A stretch of DNA of 38,802 nt from Veronia pacifica (GCF_001707825.1 NZ_LYBM01000048.1:1-38802), one strand, 5' to 3'; positions 7,800 through 16,518 are shown, counted from the first letter of the stretch. Translations and numbers: made by a program. Notes: a model not told the origin generated them from the letters alone.

Positions 7800-8422
7800 G
7801 TATCGTGCTCTGCTGTCGTATTTAGGGTAGCGAACCCCGCCCATATTCGGGTAAAGGTAGTAACCCAACACAAGGCACCAAACACCCATGCGAGAGTGCT
7901 GAAATGAGCGGGAAACAGGCAGAACAGGACAAAGCAGACAATGGTCTCTGTTCCCTCAGTTAACCCACCGATGTAATACAGGGATTTGTTCTGATAGACC
8001 GGATTATCAATATTGCGTTTGCTTGCCATGATGGCAAAAGCCAAAAAGCTGGAGCCAGTGCCCATGAATGAGAAGATCAGAAACGCTGCAGCAACCGCAT
8101 TCATCGCCGGATCAGCCAGCGCAAAGGCAAAGGGCACCATAGAATAAAACAGAAAGTCGAGGGTGATATCGAGGAATCCACCTGCATCTGTGATGCCCTG
8201 ACGCCTCGCAAGCGCGCCATCAATTCCGTCAAATATTCGGTTGAGGGCAACAAAGAATAACCCCAGCCCATATTGTTCTAATGCGATGGCAGGCAGCGCC
8301 AGCATGCCAATCAAAAAACCAACCATGGTGGCTTGATTAGCGGTCATACCAATCTTGTCCAGTATTTCTGCGGTTTTGACCAGCGGCTGCCGGATCCAGA
8401 CAATGGTATAGCGATCAAGCAT
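7796..8422 (-). CDS. ynjF: CDP-alcohol phosphatidyltransferase-family protein YnjF
   Basis: This 208-residue membrane protein carries the CDP-alcohol phosphotransferase signature with Asp65, Asp68, Gly69, Ala72-Arg73, Asp85 and Asp89; one gap is a residue shorter than the textbook spacing, as in E. coli YnjF. It matches YnjF along its length (ALARR, TDAGGFLDI, FIGTGSSFLAFA-like and GGLTEGTETI segments). The family makes phospholipids by moving a phospho-alcohol from a CDP-lipid; the real substrate of YnjF is not known. I chose ATG 8422 because AGAGGAG lies eight bases ahead and homologues start with MLDR; a longer reading to 8506 overlaps ynjD. It overlaps ynjD by eight bases and is the last gene of the operon. 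Confidence 0.88.
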   Translation of the reverse strand: MLDRYTIVWIRQPLVKTAEILDKIGMTANQATMVGFLIGMLALPAIALEQYGLGLFFVALNRIFDGIDGALARRQGITDAGGFLDITLDFLFYSMVPFAFALADPAMNAVAAAFLIFSFMGTGSSFLAFAIMASKRNIDNPVYQNKSLYYIGGLTEGTETIVCFVLFCLFPAHFSTLAWVFGALCWVTTFTRIWAGFATLNTTAEHDT

Positions 8423-9086
8423 GATCCCGACTCCTCTCGCTGTCTGTTGATGCATTGATATCAGGCCACTGAATACACAGTCTGGGATCTGGCACATCAT
8501 CCTCATCGTGCGTAACCATCACGGCTGCGATTTGTCTTTGTGCAATTTGCTCGAAAACAAATGCCCGGAAAGCCTTGCGAAGCGGTTTATCCAGTTTACT
8601 GAACGGCTCATCAAGTAACAGGGCGGATGGGCCAGAGAGTAGGGTACGCATCAGGCTGATCCGCGCCCGTTGTCCACCAGAGATTTGATCGGGCATTTTG
8701 TTGGCAATCTCTCCCAGATTCAGTTCTTCAAGTGTTGCAATCGCCCTGATTTTTTTCTCACTTGCGCGGAGGTTAGCGCTGAGGCCAAATGCTAGGTTCT
8801 GCCAGATATTTAAATGCGGAAATAGCAGGTCTTCCTGAAATAAAATGCCAATGTGACGCTTTTCGGCATTGAGCGAGATGACGTTATCACCATTGAGTCG
8901 TACCTCCCCACTGCAATGAAACTCCGGAGCCAGATGTCCGGCTATTGCGCTGAGAAGGGTAGATTTACCGCAGCCGCTCGGACCCATAATAGTGAGCACA
9001 GTGCCTCTCTCTACCTGAAAAGAAAAGTCATTTAAAAGGCTCAGTCGCTCAGTGTTTATAGTCAGGTTTTTTACTGACAAAGTCAT
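8415..9086 (-). CDS. ynjD: ABC transporter ATP-binding protein YnjD
   Basis: This 223-residue ATPase has Walker A GPSGCGKST (35-43), a Q-loop in ILFQEDLLFPH, the signature SGGQRAR (136-142), Walker B ALLLDEP with Asp159-Glu160, and the switch His193 in VTHDED. It should power the permease YnjC and work with the periplasmic binding protein YnjB, all encoded upstream in the same operon. The start overlaps the end of ynjC by 38 bases and the end overlaps ynjF by eight, so translation is tightly coupled. The transported substrate of YnjBCD is not established. Confidence 0.9.
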   Translation of the reverse strand: MTLSVKNLTINTERLSLLNDFSFQVERGTVLTIMGPSGCGKSTLLSAIAGHLAPEFHCSGEVRLNGDNVISLNAEKRHIGILFQEDLLFPHLNIWQNLAFGLSANLRASEKKIRAIATLEELNLGEIANKMPDQISGGQRARISLMRTLLSGPSALLLDEPFSKLDKPLRKAFRAFVFEQIAQRQIAAVMVTHDEDDVPDPRLCIQWPDINASTDSERSRDHA

Positions 9087-10754
9087 AAAGGCTCGCTTTT
9101 ATCGACAGTAGGCGTCGAGTCTGATTAAAAGGGTCAGCGAAACGGCTGACCGCAATGGAAAAGGCAAAAAATAAGAAAGGCAGCAGGGCTTGCAGTAATC
9201 CGTACAACGCACTGACACGACGATCTTCACCACTAGCAAGGCTCACAGCCTCTGTGGTCAGGGTCATTATCCGTCCCGCACCGAGTAGTTGGGTAGGCAG
9301 ATACTGTGCAAGGCTGACACTTGCGCCCACCGCCCATGCCAGAAGGATGGCGGGTAGAAGCAGGGGGAATTTTACCATCCACCACGCCTGCCATCGGCTT
9401 TTGCCAAGACTGACAGCAGTTTGCGTCAGTCGCCCATCATAGCTCTGCCAAGGTCCGTCTAACGCCAGATAGACATAAGGAAAGGCAAATAAAACATGCG
9501 CCCAGATAGTTGCTGGAACATGCCATGCGCCCGGCAACATATAAATCGAGATTTGAATACCAAATAGAATCGACAACTGAGGGATCAGCATGGGTGTGGC
9601 GATCACAAGTCTTGGTAATGACCTATGGTATCTGTCGCGATATTCAAGACAGGCGACACTGAGTAAAATGGCGGTTGTGGCTGAGATAAGCGCCAGAATC
9701 AGGCTATTGCTGGCAAGCTCCCACAGCTGCATCACTTCCTGTAGCCAAAACCGCAAACTTAGCCGTGAGGGCCAGAGATCAGGGAAAGACCATCTCAGGG
9801 CAAAAGACCATATTGCCAATATCGGCATGGTGGACAGTGAAACCACAGTGATCAACCGGAAAATTTGTTTTCCCGGAATATGAAACATTTTGGCCCCGGA
9901 AAACTGCCACGTTTGCCAGCGGTCGATACAAAACTGCTCAAGCAGGCGGTAAAGCATCAGTACCATCAGACACAAAGCAAAAAGCACCAGTGCTCCCATG
10001 GCTGCTCTCGGCAGCAGGCTGAGGTCTGGGTCGTTAAACCATTGCCAGACTAAAACCGCAAAGGTTGGTGGTGACGATGGGCCAAGGATCATTGCTACGT
10101 CGACGACCGATAGGCTGTAAGCCAGAACAGCGAAAACAGGAAAGCGCATTCTTCGCAGCCAGATGGGCAAAATCACTTTTAGCCAGCCAGCGCCTCTACT
10201 GTATCCAAGACTGCTGATACGGCGAGCATTTTGTCGACCTTCATCTGATGGAGCACCGAAATACTCATTAACAGTAAAAAAGGCGTTTCCTTCAGCGCAA
10301 GTGCGAGTGTAAGACCAATTCCCGCATTATCCTGAATCATTGACCAGCCCAGTGGCTCATCCTGACCACTGATGGCAGCAATGACACGGAAAAACCACCC
10401 AGAGGGGGTGAAGAGCAGTGAAAAACCAATAGCAAATGCCACATGCGGCATAGCAAGCAAAGGGGAAAGCAGTTGCTCTACCCGTTGCCATCCACGAGAG
10501 CCCCACCATGCCTGCAAAGTAATAAAAGTGAGCAGCAGAGCAAGAAAGCTGGCAATGACTCCGGACGTTAATGTAAGGGCTAGAGAGTGACTGACGCCCG
10601 GCCATGACCAGAGAGAAAACCAGCCCGACAAACCGGGCTGATTAAGGTCAAGGACTGGTAGAAATCCAATGGCGGTAAACACCACGCCGGCCAGCCCCGG
10701 TACTAAAGGAAAACAACAGACTACGAGTGTTGTTAGATAGAGCAGACGTAACAC
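9049..10754 (-). pseudogene. ynjC: ABC transporter permease YnjC, broken by a frameshift
   Basis: Two adjoining reading frames on the minus strand together make one YnjC-type permease of about 568 residues with two halves of the binding-protein-dependent permease fold. The first part, from GTG 10754 (Shine-Dalgarno TGAGG at 10764-10760), reads to a stop at 10179-10181 and ends in the sense sequence LAVSAVL, then DTVEALAG. The second part is open from upstream of 10176 to 9049. In its frame the bases around 10206-10170 read YSRGAGWLKVILPIW, which continues the first part smoothly if one G is added to the GG at 10206-10205 (TTGGATAC to TTGGGATAC). So a single-base deletion, real or a sequencing error, splits the gene. 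The second frame also has an ATG at 10176 (MILPIWLRR), but a permease cut there would lose its N-terminal half. If real, the importer is probably inactive. Confidence 0.82.
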
Positions 10755-10772
10755 AAAAACCTCAGTAAATCT

Positions 10773-11906
10773 TTATTTTCCATAACGCTTTAGCCATGCT
10801 TGCTCGAGCGCAACTTGCCAGCTTGGATGCGGTTCTGGCTGCGACTTAAAGAGTGATTTTGCATTTTTGATTTTCACTACAGCAGGGTCGCCCCAGACGC
10901 TATTTTTCGCCTTGTGAGCTTGCGCCTGTTGGCTCAACATAAAGTTGATGGTGACCAATGCCCCTTCTTTTGCGTTGGCGTTAAACGGAATGGCAAGAAA
11001 GTGGACGTTAGATAACGCGCCTTTTTCAAAAGCGATGGTGCGGGTGGTGGGGGCCAGTGTACCGTTTTCTATACCTGCTTCGGCCGCATTAGGGTTAAAT
11101 GCAATGCCGAGCAGTAACTCTCCATCATCAAGAAGTTGCAGTGTTTTTGGACCACTGGCAGGAAATTGCTTACCTTCTCGCCACGCGACAGGATGCAATG
11201 AATCAAGGTATGCCCAAAGAGGAGCTGTGACCGTTTCAAAACGCGATTGATCAACAGGCTTGTATAGAGGAGCAGTATCCGATGTCAGTTCAAGTAGTGC
11301 TGCTTTCAAGAAGCTGGAACCATGAAACTGTGGCGGTTTTGGGTAGGTGACTTTACCCGGAAACGCCTTGGCCAGACTCAAAAGTTCAGCAAACGAAGCG
11401 GGCGGATTGTTGAGCTTCTTGGTGTCATGAACAAATACCAGCTGACCAACACCCCATGGCGCTTCAAGACCATTCGTTGGTTCAGTGAAGTCCTCTGTCA
11501 CGGGCAAAGACATATCAACATTAGACCAGTTTGGCAGTTGTTCTGTGAAAGGCCCATGGAGTAATCCATTCGACTTCATTGATTTAAAGTTTTCACCATT
11601 GATCCAGACCATATCGACACTGCCGCCATTTACCTTACCAGCGGCTTTTTCTGCGACAAGACGATTGGTGGTTTCCGCAATGTCGGACACCTTGACGTGT
11701 TTTAGCGTGACGCCGTACTGATCTTTTATTGTTGTTGCTGCCCATGAAATATAGGAATTAATGTTTTGGCTGCCTCCCCAGGCATTGAAATAGACCGTCT
11801 GCCCTTTGGCTTTTTCCTCAATGTCTGACCAGCTTTCAGAAGACTGCGCCGCTAAGGCTGGCGCAGTGGCGAGAATGGTTGAGGCGAAAAGAATCGTCTT
11901 TTTCAT
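10773..11906 (-). CDS. ynjB: ABC transporter periplasmic substrate-binding protein YnjB
   Basis: The protein has 377 residues and begins with a clean signal peptide (MKKTILFASTILATAPALA|AQ). It matches E. coli YnjB in many places, such as the KGQTVYFNAWGG start of the mature chain, GGSVDMVWINGENF, VTYPKPPQFHG, FNPNAAEAGI, NVHFLAIP and WLKRYGK at the end. It should catch the substrate of the YnjBCD importer in the periplasm. The fold is that of spermidine/iron/thiamine-type binding proteins, but the ligand is not known. It lies 41 bases after the VTT-flavoprotein gene and 18 bases before ynjC, in one operon. Confidence 0.9.
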   Translation of the reverse strand: MKKTILFASTILATAPALAAQSSESWSDIEEKAKGQTVYFNAWGGSQNINSYISWAATTIKDQYGVTLKHVKVSDIAETTNRLVAEKAAGKVNGGSVDMVWINGENFKSMKSNGLLHGPFTEQLPNWSNVDMSLPVTEDFTEPTNGLEAPWGVGQLVFVHDTKKLNNPPASFAELLSLAKAFPGKVTYPKPPQFHGSSFLKAALLELTSDTAPLYKPVDQSRFETVTAPLWAYLDSLHPVAWREGKQFPASGPKTLQLLDDGELLLGIAFNPNAAEAGIENGTLAPTTRTIAFEKGALSNVHFLAIPFNANAKEGALVTINFMLSQQAQAHKAKNSVWGDPAVVKIKNAKSLFKSQPEPHPSWQVALEQAWLKRYGK

Positions 11907-11947
11907 GATCTCATGTTTTCCTTAACATTTAAGGTGTGTTGAAGTGT

Positions 11948-14089
11948 TCAGCGATTACGCTGCCAAGTGTGATATTTTTCTACCCACTCAAGCAAACGCT
12001 TGGGAGCATTTTTCTGTTTCCAAATGCCAGCGGTGTATTTAGTGGCTTCACTCATGGTCGGATAAGGGTGTACTGTGCCCAGTATTTTATTGAGCCCTAG
12101 CCCGTGACGCATAGCCAATGTGAATTCAGCAAGTAAATCTCCCGCGTGGCTTCCTACTATTGTAGCGCCAAGAATTTTATCTTTTCCTTTTGGAGTGAGA
12201 ACTTTAATAAAACCATGATCTTCGCCATCTGCAATGGCTCGGTCAAGATCATCAATACCATACAATGCGACTTCGTAGTCAATTCCCTGCGCTTTAGCTT
12301 CTTTCTCGTTGATACCAACCCGGGCTACTTCCGGTGCAGTGTAGGTGGCTGCAGGCATTACCGAATAATCCGCTTTGAATTTCTTAAAGGTGCCGAACAA
12401 AGCATTTACCGCTGCATACCAACCCTGATGTCCAGCGGCGTGGGTGAGCTGAAATGGACCACACACATCGCCTACAGCAAAAATATTGGGGTAAGTGGTT
12501 TCGAGGTACTCATTGACTTTAACAGTCTTACGCTCAGTTAATTCAACGCCCAACTCTTCAAGCCCAAAGCCAGTGACATTGGCTGCGCGACCTAATGCAA
12601 CCATCACAGCGTCGAATTCAATATTGATTGTCTGTCCATTGTGGTCAAGAGTGGCGATCTGTTGGCCGTTGTCGTGGCTAAATTCTGTCGCTTTGTGCCC
12701 AAGCAGTACATTGACACCGTCTTCAATCAGCCCTTTGTAAACCAGCTCAGCGACATCGGCATCTTCACGGATTAACAGTTGGTCAGCCATCTCTACCAGC
12801 GTGACTTCTGAGCCCAGACGGGCGAAGCTCTGTGCCAGTTCACAACCGATTGGCCCGCCTCCCATCACTAACAGACGGGGAGGGAGGGCGTCCAGTGACC
12901 AAATTGTATCCGAGGTGAGGTAATTGACGTCTTTTAGACCGGGAATACCGGGGACTAAGGGACGCGCACCTGTAGCAATAACAATATTTTTGGTGGTGAG
13001 TACCTTGCCATTTATTTCTACTTCCCAAGGTGACAAGATCTTAGCTTCACCAATCAGACACTCAGCGCCTAAGCTGGTGTAGCGCTCGACCGAATCGTGC
13101 GGTTCAATTTTGGCAATCACATTTTTAATGCGGCTCATCACCTCAGGAAAATCGACTTCTGGTTTGCCGTCTATCTTGATACCAAACTCATTCGCACGCT
13201 GAATTTCTTTCAGCGCATGGCCTGAACGGATAAGGGCCTTTGACGGAACGCAGCCTGTGTTAAGACAGTCTCCACCCATCAAGTGCTTTTCAATGATGGT
13301 GACTTTCGCTTTTACCGCAGCACCAATATACGTGGTGACTAACCCGCCAGCACCAGCACCGATAGCGATAACATTGCGGTCAAAGCTGGCAGGCTTTTTC
13401 CAGCGACTGTAGATTCGACGGCGGTTGACAGTGTCAATGGCGAACTTGGCAATCAACGGGAATATGCCGAGCAGAACCAAAGAAATCAGTATTCCCGGTG
13501 AGATGATCCCGGCCAGAGAGTCGATTTGTGCCAGTTGGGTACCTGCATTGAGGTAAACCATGGTGCCCGGTAACATACCAAGCTGGCTGATCAAGTAGAA
13601 ACGGCTGGTTTTTAATGGCGTTAAGCCCATCAGTAGATTTATCAGAAAGAAGGGAAACACGGGGATAAGACGCAGTGTCAGCAGATAAAAAGCGCCATCT
13701 TTTTCAATACCTTTATTGATCGAGTCGAGTTTGCTGCCGAATTTATCCGTAACCCAATCACGCAACATAAAACGGCTTACCAAAAATGCAATGGTCGCAC
13801 CTATCGTACTGGCAAATGACACCAGCAGAAGGCTCCACCAGAAGCCAAACAGTGCGGCTCCTAACAGTGTGGTGATGGCTGCGCCCGGTAGTGAGAGGGC
13901 GGTGATCGTAATATAAGCAAAAAAGTAAATCAGGCTTGCAGTTAACCAGTTTTGTTCGATAACTTCATTGAGTGCAGCCTGCTGCTGTTTGGCATTTTCC
14001 AGTGTGAAATGTGTGTGGAGGTCGAAGCCGAACCAAATTGCGACAATTGCCACTATAATGCCTAAAATCGCCAGTTTTTTTGTATTCAT
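11948..14089 (-). CDS. VTT (TVP38/DedA-like) membrane domain fused to a FAD disulfide reductase
   Basis: The 713-residue protein has two parts. Residues 1 to about 225 form a VTT/SNARE-associated membrane domain with about five hydrophobic segments and the glycine-rich GAALFGFWW and RLIPVFPFFLINLLMGLTPL motifs typical of TVP38/TMEM64 proteins. The rest is a class I pyridine-nucleotide disulfide oxidoreductase: FAD site GAGAGG (about 245), redox pair in GGDCLNTGCVPSK (about 277-282), NAD(P)H site GGGPIGCE (about 412), the second FAD motif FAVGDV, and C-terminal HPYPTMSE with the His/Glu active-site dyad. It resembles mercuric reductase or lipoamide dehydrogenase but has no visible mercury-binding N-terminal domain or C-terminal CC. 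It heads the ynjBCDF operon. The substrate is unknown. Confidence 0.9.
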   Translation of the reverse strand: MNTKKLAILGIIVAIVAIWFGFDLHTHFTLENAKQQQAALNEVIEQNWLTASLIYFFAYITITALSLPGAAITTLLGAALFGFWWSLLLVSFASTIGATIAFLVSRFMLRDWVTDKFGSKLDSINKGIEKDGAFYLLTLRLIPVFPFFLINLLMGLTPLKTSRFYLISQLGMLPGTMVYLNAGTQLAQIDSLAGIISPGILISLVLLGIFPLIAKFAIDTVNRRRIYSRWKKPASFDRNVIAIGAGAGGLVTTYIGAAVKAKVTIIEKHLMGGDCLNTGCVPSKALIRSGHALKEIQRANEFGIKIDGKPEVDFPEVMSRIKNVIAKIEPHDSVERYTSLGAECLIGEAKILSPWEVEINGKVLTTKNIVIATGARPLVPGIPGLKDVNYLTSDTIWSLDALPPRLLVMGGGPIGCELAQSFARLGSEVTLVEMADQLLIREDADVAELVYKGLIEDGVNVLLGHKATEFSHDNGQQIATLDHNGQTINIEFDAVMVALGRAANVTGFGLEELGVELTERKTVKVNEYLETTYPNIFAVGDVCGPFQLTHAAGHQGWYAAVNALFGTFKKFKADYSVMPAATYTAPEVARVGINEKEAKAQGIDYEVALYGIDDLDRAIADGEDHGFIKVLTPKGKDKILGATIVGSHAGDLLAEFTLAMRHGLGLNKILGTVHPYPTMSEATKYTAGIWKQKNAPKRLLEWVEKYHTWQRNR

Positions 14090-14100
14090 TCTTTAATCCG

Positions 14101-14149
14101 TCAGAAGTTTGTCTGAAACACCCTGTTTCTCAGGCTTGCTTGCCCTGAG
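14101..14149 (-). promoter_or_regulatory. Three contiguous small hairpins in the leader of the VTT-flavoprotein/ynj operon
   Basis: Read on the minus strand, CTCAGG/CCTGAG (14149-14129), GAAACA/TGTTTC around a 3-base loop (14129-14115) and TCAGA/TCTGA (14116-14101) follow one another with no gap, ending 12 bases before the ATG at 14089. Neighbouring stems share a few bases, so they could compete. No known riboswitch class was recognised. Confidence 0.4.
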
Positions 14150-14824
14150 TAGTATATCAATCATGGTATAGAATTTTGCTTTTAGAACGTTCGGTTATGA
14201 TGTTTTACACCGAATTCGATCTATTTGCCCTGCAAAATACTTAAAAGCCTTATGCTTTGGTTGATATGACATCAGCACCGGGTCGAGTAAAATATCGAGC
14301 AATATTGCTAAGAGGATTGACCGTAGCTTTTCTGGAAAACTTTCATCGTTGCATAATTTAATATTTAAAGTATTGATAATATTGGATAAAATTTTTGAAA
14401 ATCACATAATAAACGTTGATCATTTGGCAAACGTGACGGTAAATGTCGGATGACGCGAAAGTATGAGGGTTCATCTATGTTGATGGCGGGAGATTTTTAA
14501 TTTCGTATATGTACGGATGCTAAAATGATACAATTATCAAGAATGTAATTAATTAGAGGCAGATATATCTTGGTTTAGTTCGTTTTTCGGTTTTTCACGA
14601 ATTCAGAGACATATCTTGTCTTTCGTTCTTTATCTTTTTACTCCTTAACACACACAACTCTACCCAGGTAATACGTTTTAATTAATTATTTCACTAGCTG
14701 GCGATTCATTTTTTCTCGTCACAACAAACGGGATAAATACAGAGATGGATTTTGATAGTTAGGATATATAGATGTGTCTGAGGTCTTTATATTTTTCCTA
14801 TTTAGCGCGATGTGAGTATTAAGG
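14150..14824. other. AT-rich intergenic region without a recognised gene
   Basis: About 675 bases, clearly richer in A and T than the neighbouring genes, with no credible coding frame, tRNA or repeat. It should hold the promoter of the minus-strand VTT/ynj operon at its left end. I see no confident promoter elements or terminator for the small membrane protein gene at its right end. Confidence 0.5.
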
Positions 14825-15163
14825 TTATACACAATAGGAAGAATATTGAAAGACAAGAGCACTAAGCGGGAGAAAAGCGACCATAGTACTGAATGAACAA
14901 GTATTTTTCTTAAACCACATTATCCGGGCAGATAGGCTGAGTCTTATTCCCCATATGATGACGCAGATATTAATCACTGCAGAAAAAAAGACCAGTAGGG
15001 TAAGGAAAGAAGGTGCAAATATGCCGGATGTCAGAGTGAAATGAAAAAGAAAAGGCAATGCAAAACAGCAGAGCACTGTCAGTTTAAAGCGATTGGCGCA
15101 CTTTTTTAGTTTATCTTCAAAAAATGAGCACTCGTTATCATCAAATATTCGATTTTTTGTCAT
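14825..15163 (-). CDS. Hypothetical small membrane protein
   Basis: From ATG 15163 the protein has 112 residues: an acidic/basic N-terminal section (MTKNRIFDDNE and a Lys-rich helix) and about three hydrophobic segments (around residues 30-47, 52-78 and 92-110). I do not recognise a family. An in-frame ATG at 15238 would add 25 residues without a ribosome site; the AAAAAGA before 15163 is weak too. The base composition matches the AT-rich surroundings rather than the neighbouring core genes, which suggests a recently acquired or fast-evolving gene, or a chance frame. The long hydrophobic segments favour a real gene. Confidence 0.5.
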   Translation of the reverse strand: MTKNRIFDDNECSFFEDKLKKCANRFKLTVLCCFALPFLFHFTLTSGIFAPSFLTLLVFFSAVINICVIIWGIRLSLSARIMWFKKNTCSFSTMVAFLPLSALVFQYSSYCV

Positions 15164-15358
15164 TATCTTTTTCGTTAACAAACTAATTCTATTATCATTT
15201 AATAGTGTAAATTTCTTAAATATGTAAAATTTCAGCATAAAACATTGTTCAAATGATGATAGAGGTCACGAATTAACGATGATAGATTTTATTCAGTATT
15301 TCGATGAGAGAGAATGTAGATAAATTCGTGAGTATGCCTTTCGGCTACAAGAGAAATA

Positions 15359-15388
15359 AATAAGGGCTGACATTTATCAGCCCTTATT
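15359..15388 (-). terminator. Intrinsic terminator after tfoY
   Basis: AATAAGGGCTGA (15359-15370), a six-base loop and TCAGCCCTTATT (15377-15388) form a 12-bp perfect stem, 23 bases after the tfoY stop. The trailing U-tract on the minus strand is interrupted (TTATTTATTT), so it is moderately strong. Confidence 0.75.
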
Positions 15389-15411
15389 ATTGATTAAAGT
15401 AATGCTAGTCG

Positions 15412-16005
15412 CTATTCACCCAGACGCTGCAGTAATTCCTGTTTGCGTTGAGGTGTTATTACTGACCAGTGCTTTCCTTCGAGAGCGCCTTCTAAGGCCC
15501 AAAGAACATCGAGACTGAGGCTATCAGAATGAGATTTACGCAGAGCAAGAAAAGCCTCCAGAGATCCTCGATTTTGTAGTTCTTCAACGCTTTCAATACC
15601 GGCTTTACGCAGCATGCGCTCTGTGGCCAGACGCAGGTTAGGGAGATCTTTGATTCTCTCTGGTCCTGTATTCTGTTTCACGGCTTGTGCTTTTTTCGCC
15701 AGAGTGAGCGATATTTTCGCCTGTCTCATCAATTCATTGGTGTCATTCCACCAAGTATTTGGTACCGCGTAGTATTTGGTAACGACAGGGAAACCACGCT
15801 TTTTATAGATATAAGGTGTCAGTTTCAGTTCTTTGAAACCGGCTTCATTCTCCTCTCCAGCTCTTAGGTGTAATTTGTCGTTAACAACAAGCGCGAACAT
15901 TATTTTGTCGCAGAATACACCAAATCCGCCAAACATAGACCTGGATTTGATTTCACCAAGGTCTTTCATGAGTTCAATTGAGTTGTTCAGTGTTGATTTA
16001 TCCAT
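15412..16005 (-). CDS. tfoY: TfoX/Sxy-family regulator, TfoY type
   Basis: The 197-residue protein has both TfoX domains: an N-terminal one (IKSRSMFGGFGVF at about 18-30, ALVVNDKLHLRAG, YIYKKRGFPVVTKYY) and a C-terminal helical one (KDLPNLRLATERMLRKAGI and the WALEGALEGKHW region). In Vibrio, TfoX drives competence while TfoY controls motility, type VI secretion and related traits. I name this TfoY because a c-di-GMP-I riboswitch lies in its leader, as known for V. cholerae tfoY, and because the domain sequence looks closer to TfoY. Start ATG 16005 has GAGAAGAAG just ahead. It is transcribed alone and ends at a 12-bp hairpin terminator. Confidence 0.88.
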   Translation of the reverse strand: MDKSTLNNSIELMKDLGEIKSRSMFGGFGVFCDKIMFALVVNDKLHLRAGEENEAGFKELKLTPYIYKKRGFPVVTKYYAVPNTWWNDTNELMRQAKISLTLAKKAQAVKQNTGPERIKDLPNLRLATERMLRKAGIESVEELQNRGSLEAFLALRKSHSDSLSLDVLWALEGALEGKHWSVITPQRKQELLQRLGE

Positions 16006-16129
16006 ATGACTTCTTCTCGTTCAATCGATGCGTTCAATCAATGCGTTCCTGAAAGAATGGTCAAGAGGTAACGTATAAAGGCAATCTCGGAGAATTGTCA
16101 TGAGCCATTTATTGGCACTTATTATGTTT

Positions 16130-16235
16130 ACGTCCGGGCAGCCCCGCCGCCGTATTGAATAAATGAATAAACATTTTTTACGGCCGGTGGCTTTGCGTCC
16201 CACGCTTTCGCTGTGGTTTGCCTTTCACTTGACGA
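16130..16235 (-). promoter_or_regulatory. Cyclic-di-GMP-I (GEMM) riboswitch in the tfoY leader
   Basis: On the minus strand the hallmark GEMM blocks appear in order: GGCAAACC (16222-16215), a GCGAAAGC stem with GAAA tetraloop, GTGGGACGCAAAGCC (16203-16189), CCGGCC, a long AT-rich apical loop, then TACGG and GGCGGGGCTGCC (about 16149-16138). CGTC (16234-16231) and GACG (16134-16131) can close the outer stem. These blocks match the class I c-di-GMP aptamer known as Vc2 upstream of V. cholerae tfoY. About 125 bases separate it from the ATG, with no clear terminator, so translation control or RNA stability is more likely than attenuation. Confidence 0.93.
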
Positions 16236-16489
16236 GAATCAGCTTATATCAATCCGCAAATTAAGTCGTTATTGACCACTCTAATATGTGTGACTCAAGT
16301 CAAATATTTATGATAAAAACCAGTTTACCTGTTACACATTAACAACACTGTTTCAACAGACACACCGTAAGTCTTTGAATCGCGAAACTGAGATAAAATG
16401 AGACATGCAGCCAATTTCGGTATGTTTTATAGCTGGTTTTCTAATCAAATACGAATTGATGCACGCAATATGAATAATTATAAATACAA

Positions 16490-16518
16490 AAAAAGCCTAT
16501 TTTATAAACAGGCTTTTT
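16490..16518 (-). terminator. Intrinsic terminator after purR
   Basis: AAAAGCCT (16491-16498) and AGGCTTTT (16510-16517) form a stem with an 11-base loop, followed on the minus strand by a T-run. It lies 22 bases after the purR stop. Confidence 0.85.

Noticed and set aside
12146-12541. Plus-strand frame of 131 codons
   Set aside because: Antisense to the clearly conserved flavoprotein domain.
14090-14500. TPP or other known riboswitch before the ynj operon
   Set aside because: The conserved TPP blocks are absent; only simple hairpins are seen.
16021-16203. Sixty-codon minus-strand frame in the tfoY leader
   Set aside because: It lies over the c-di-GMP riboswitch and expression platform; the sequence is explained by RNA structure, and no ribosome site precedes it.
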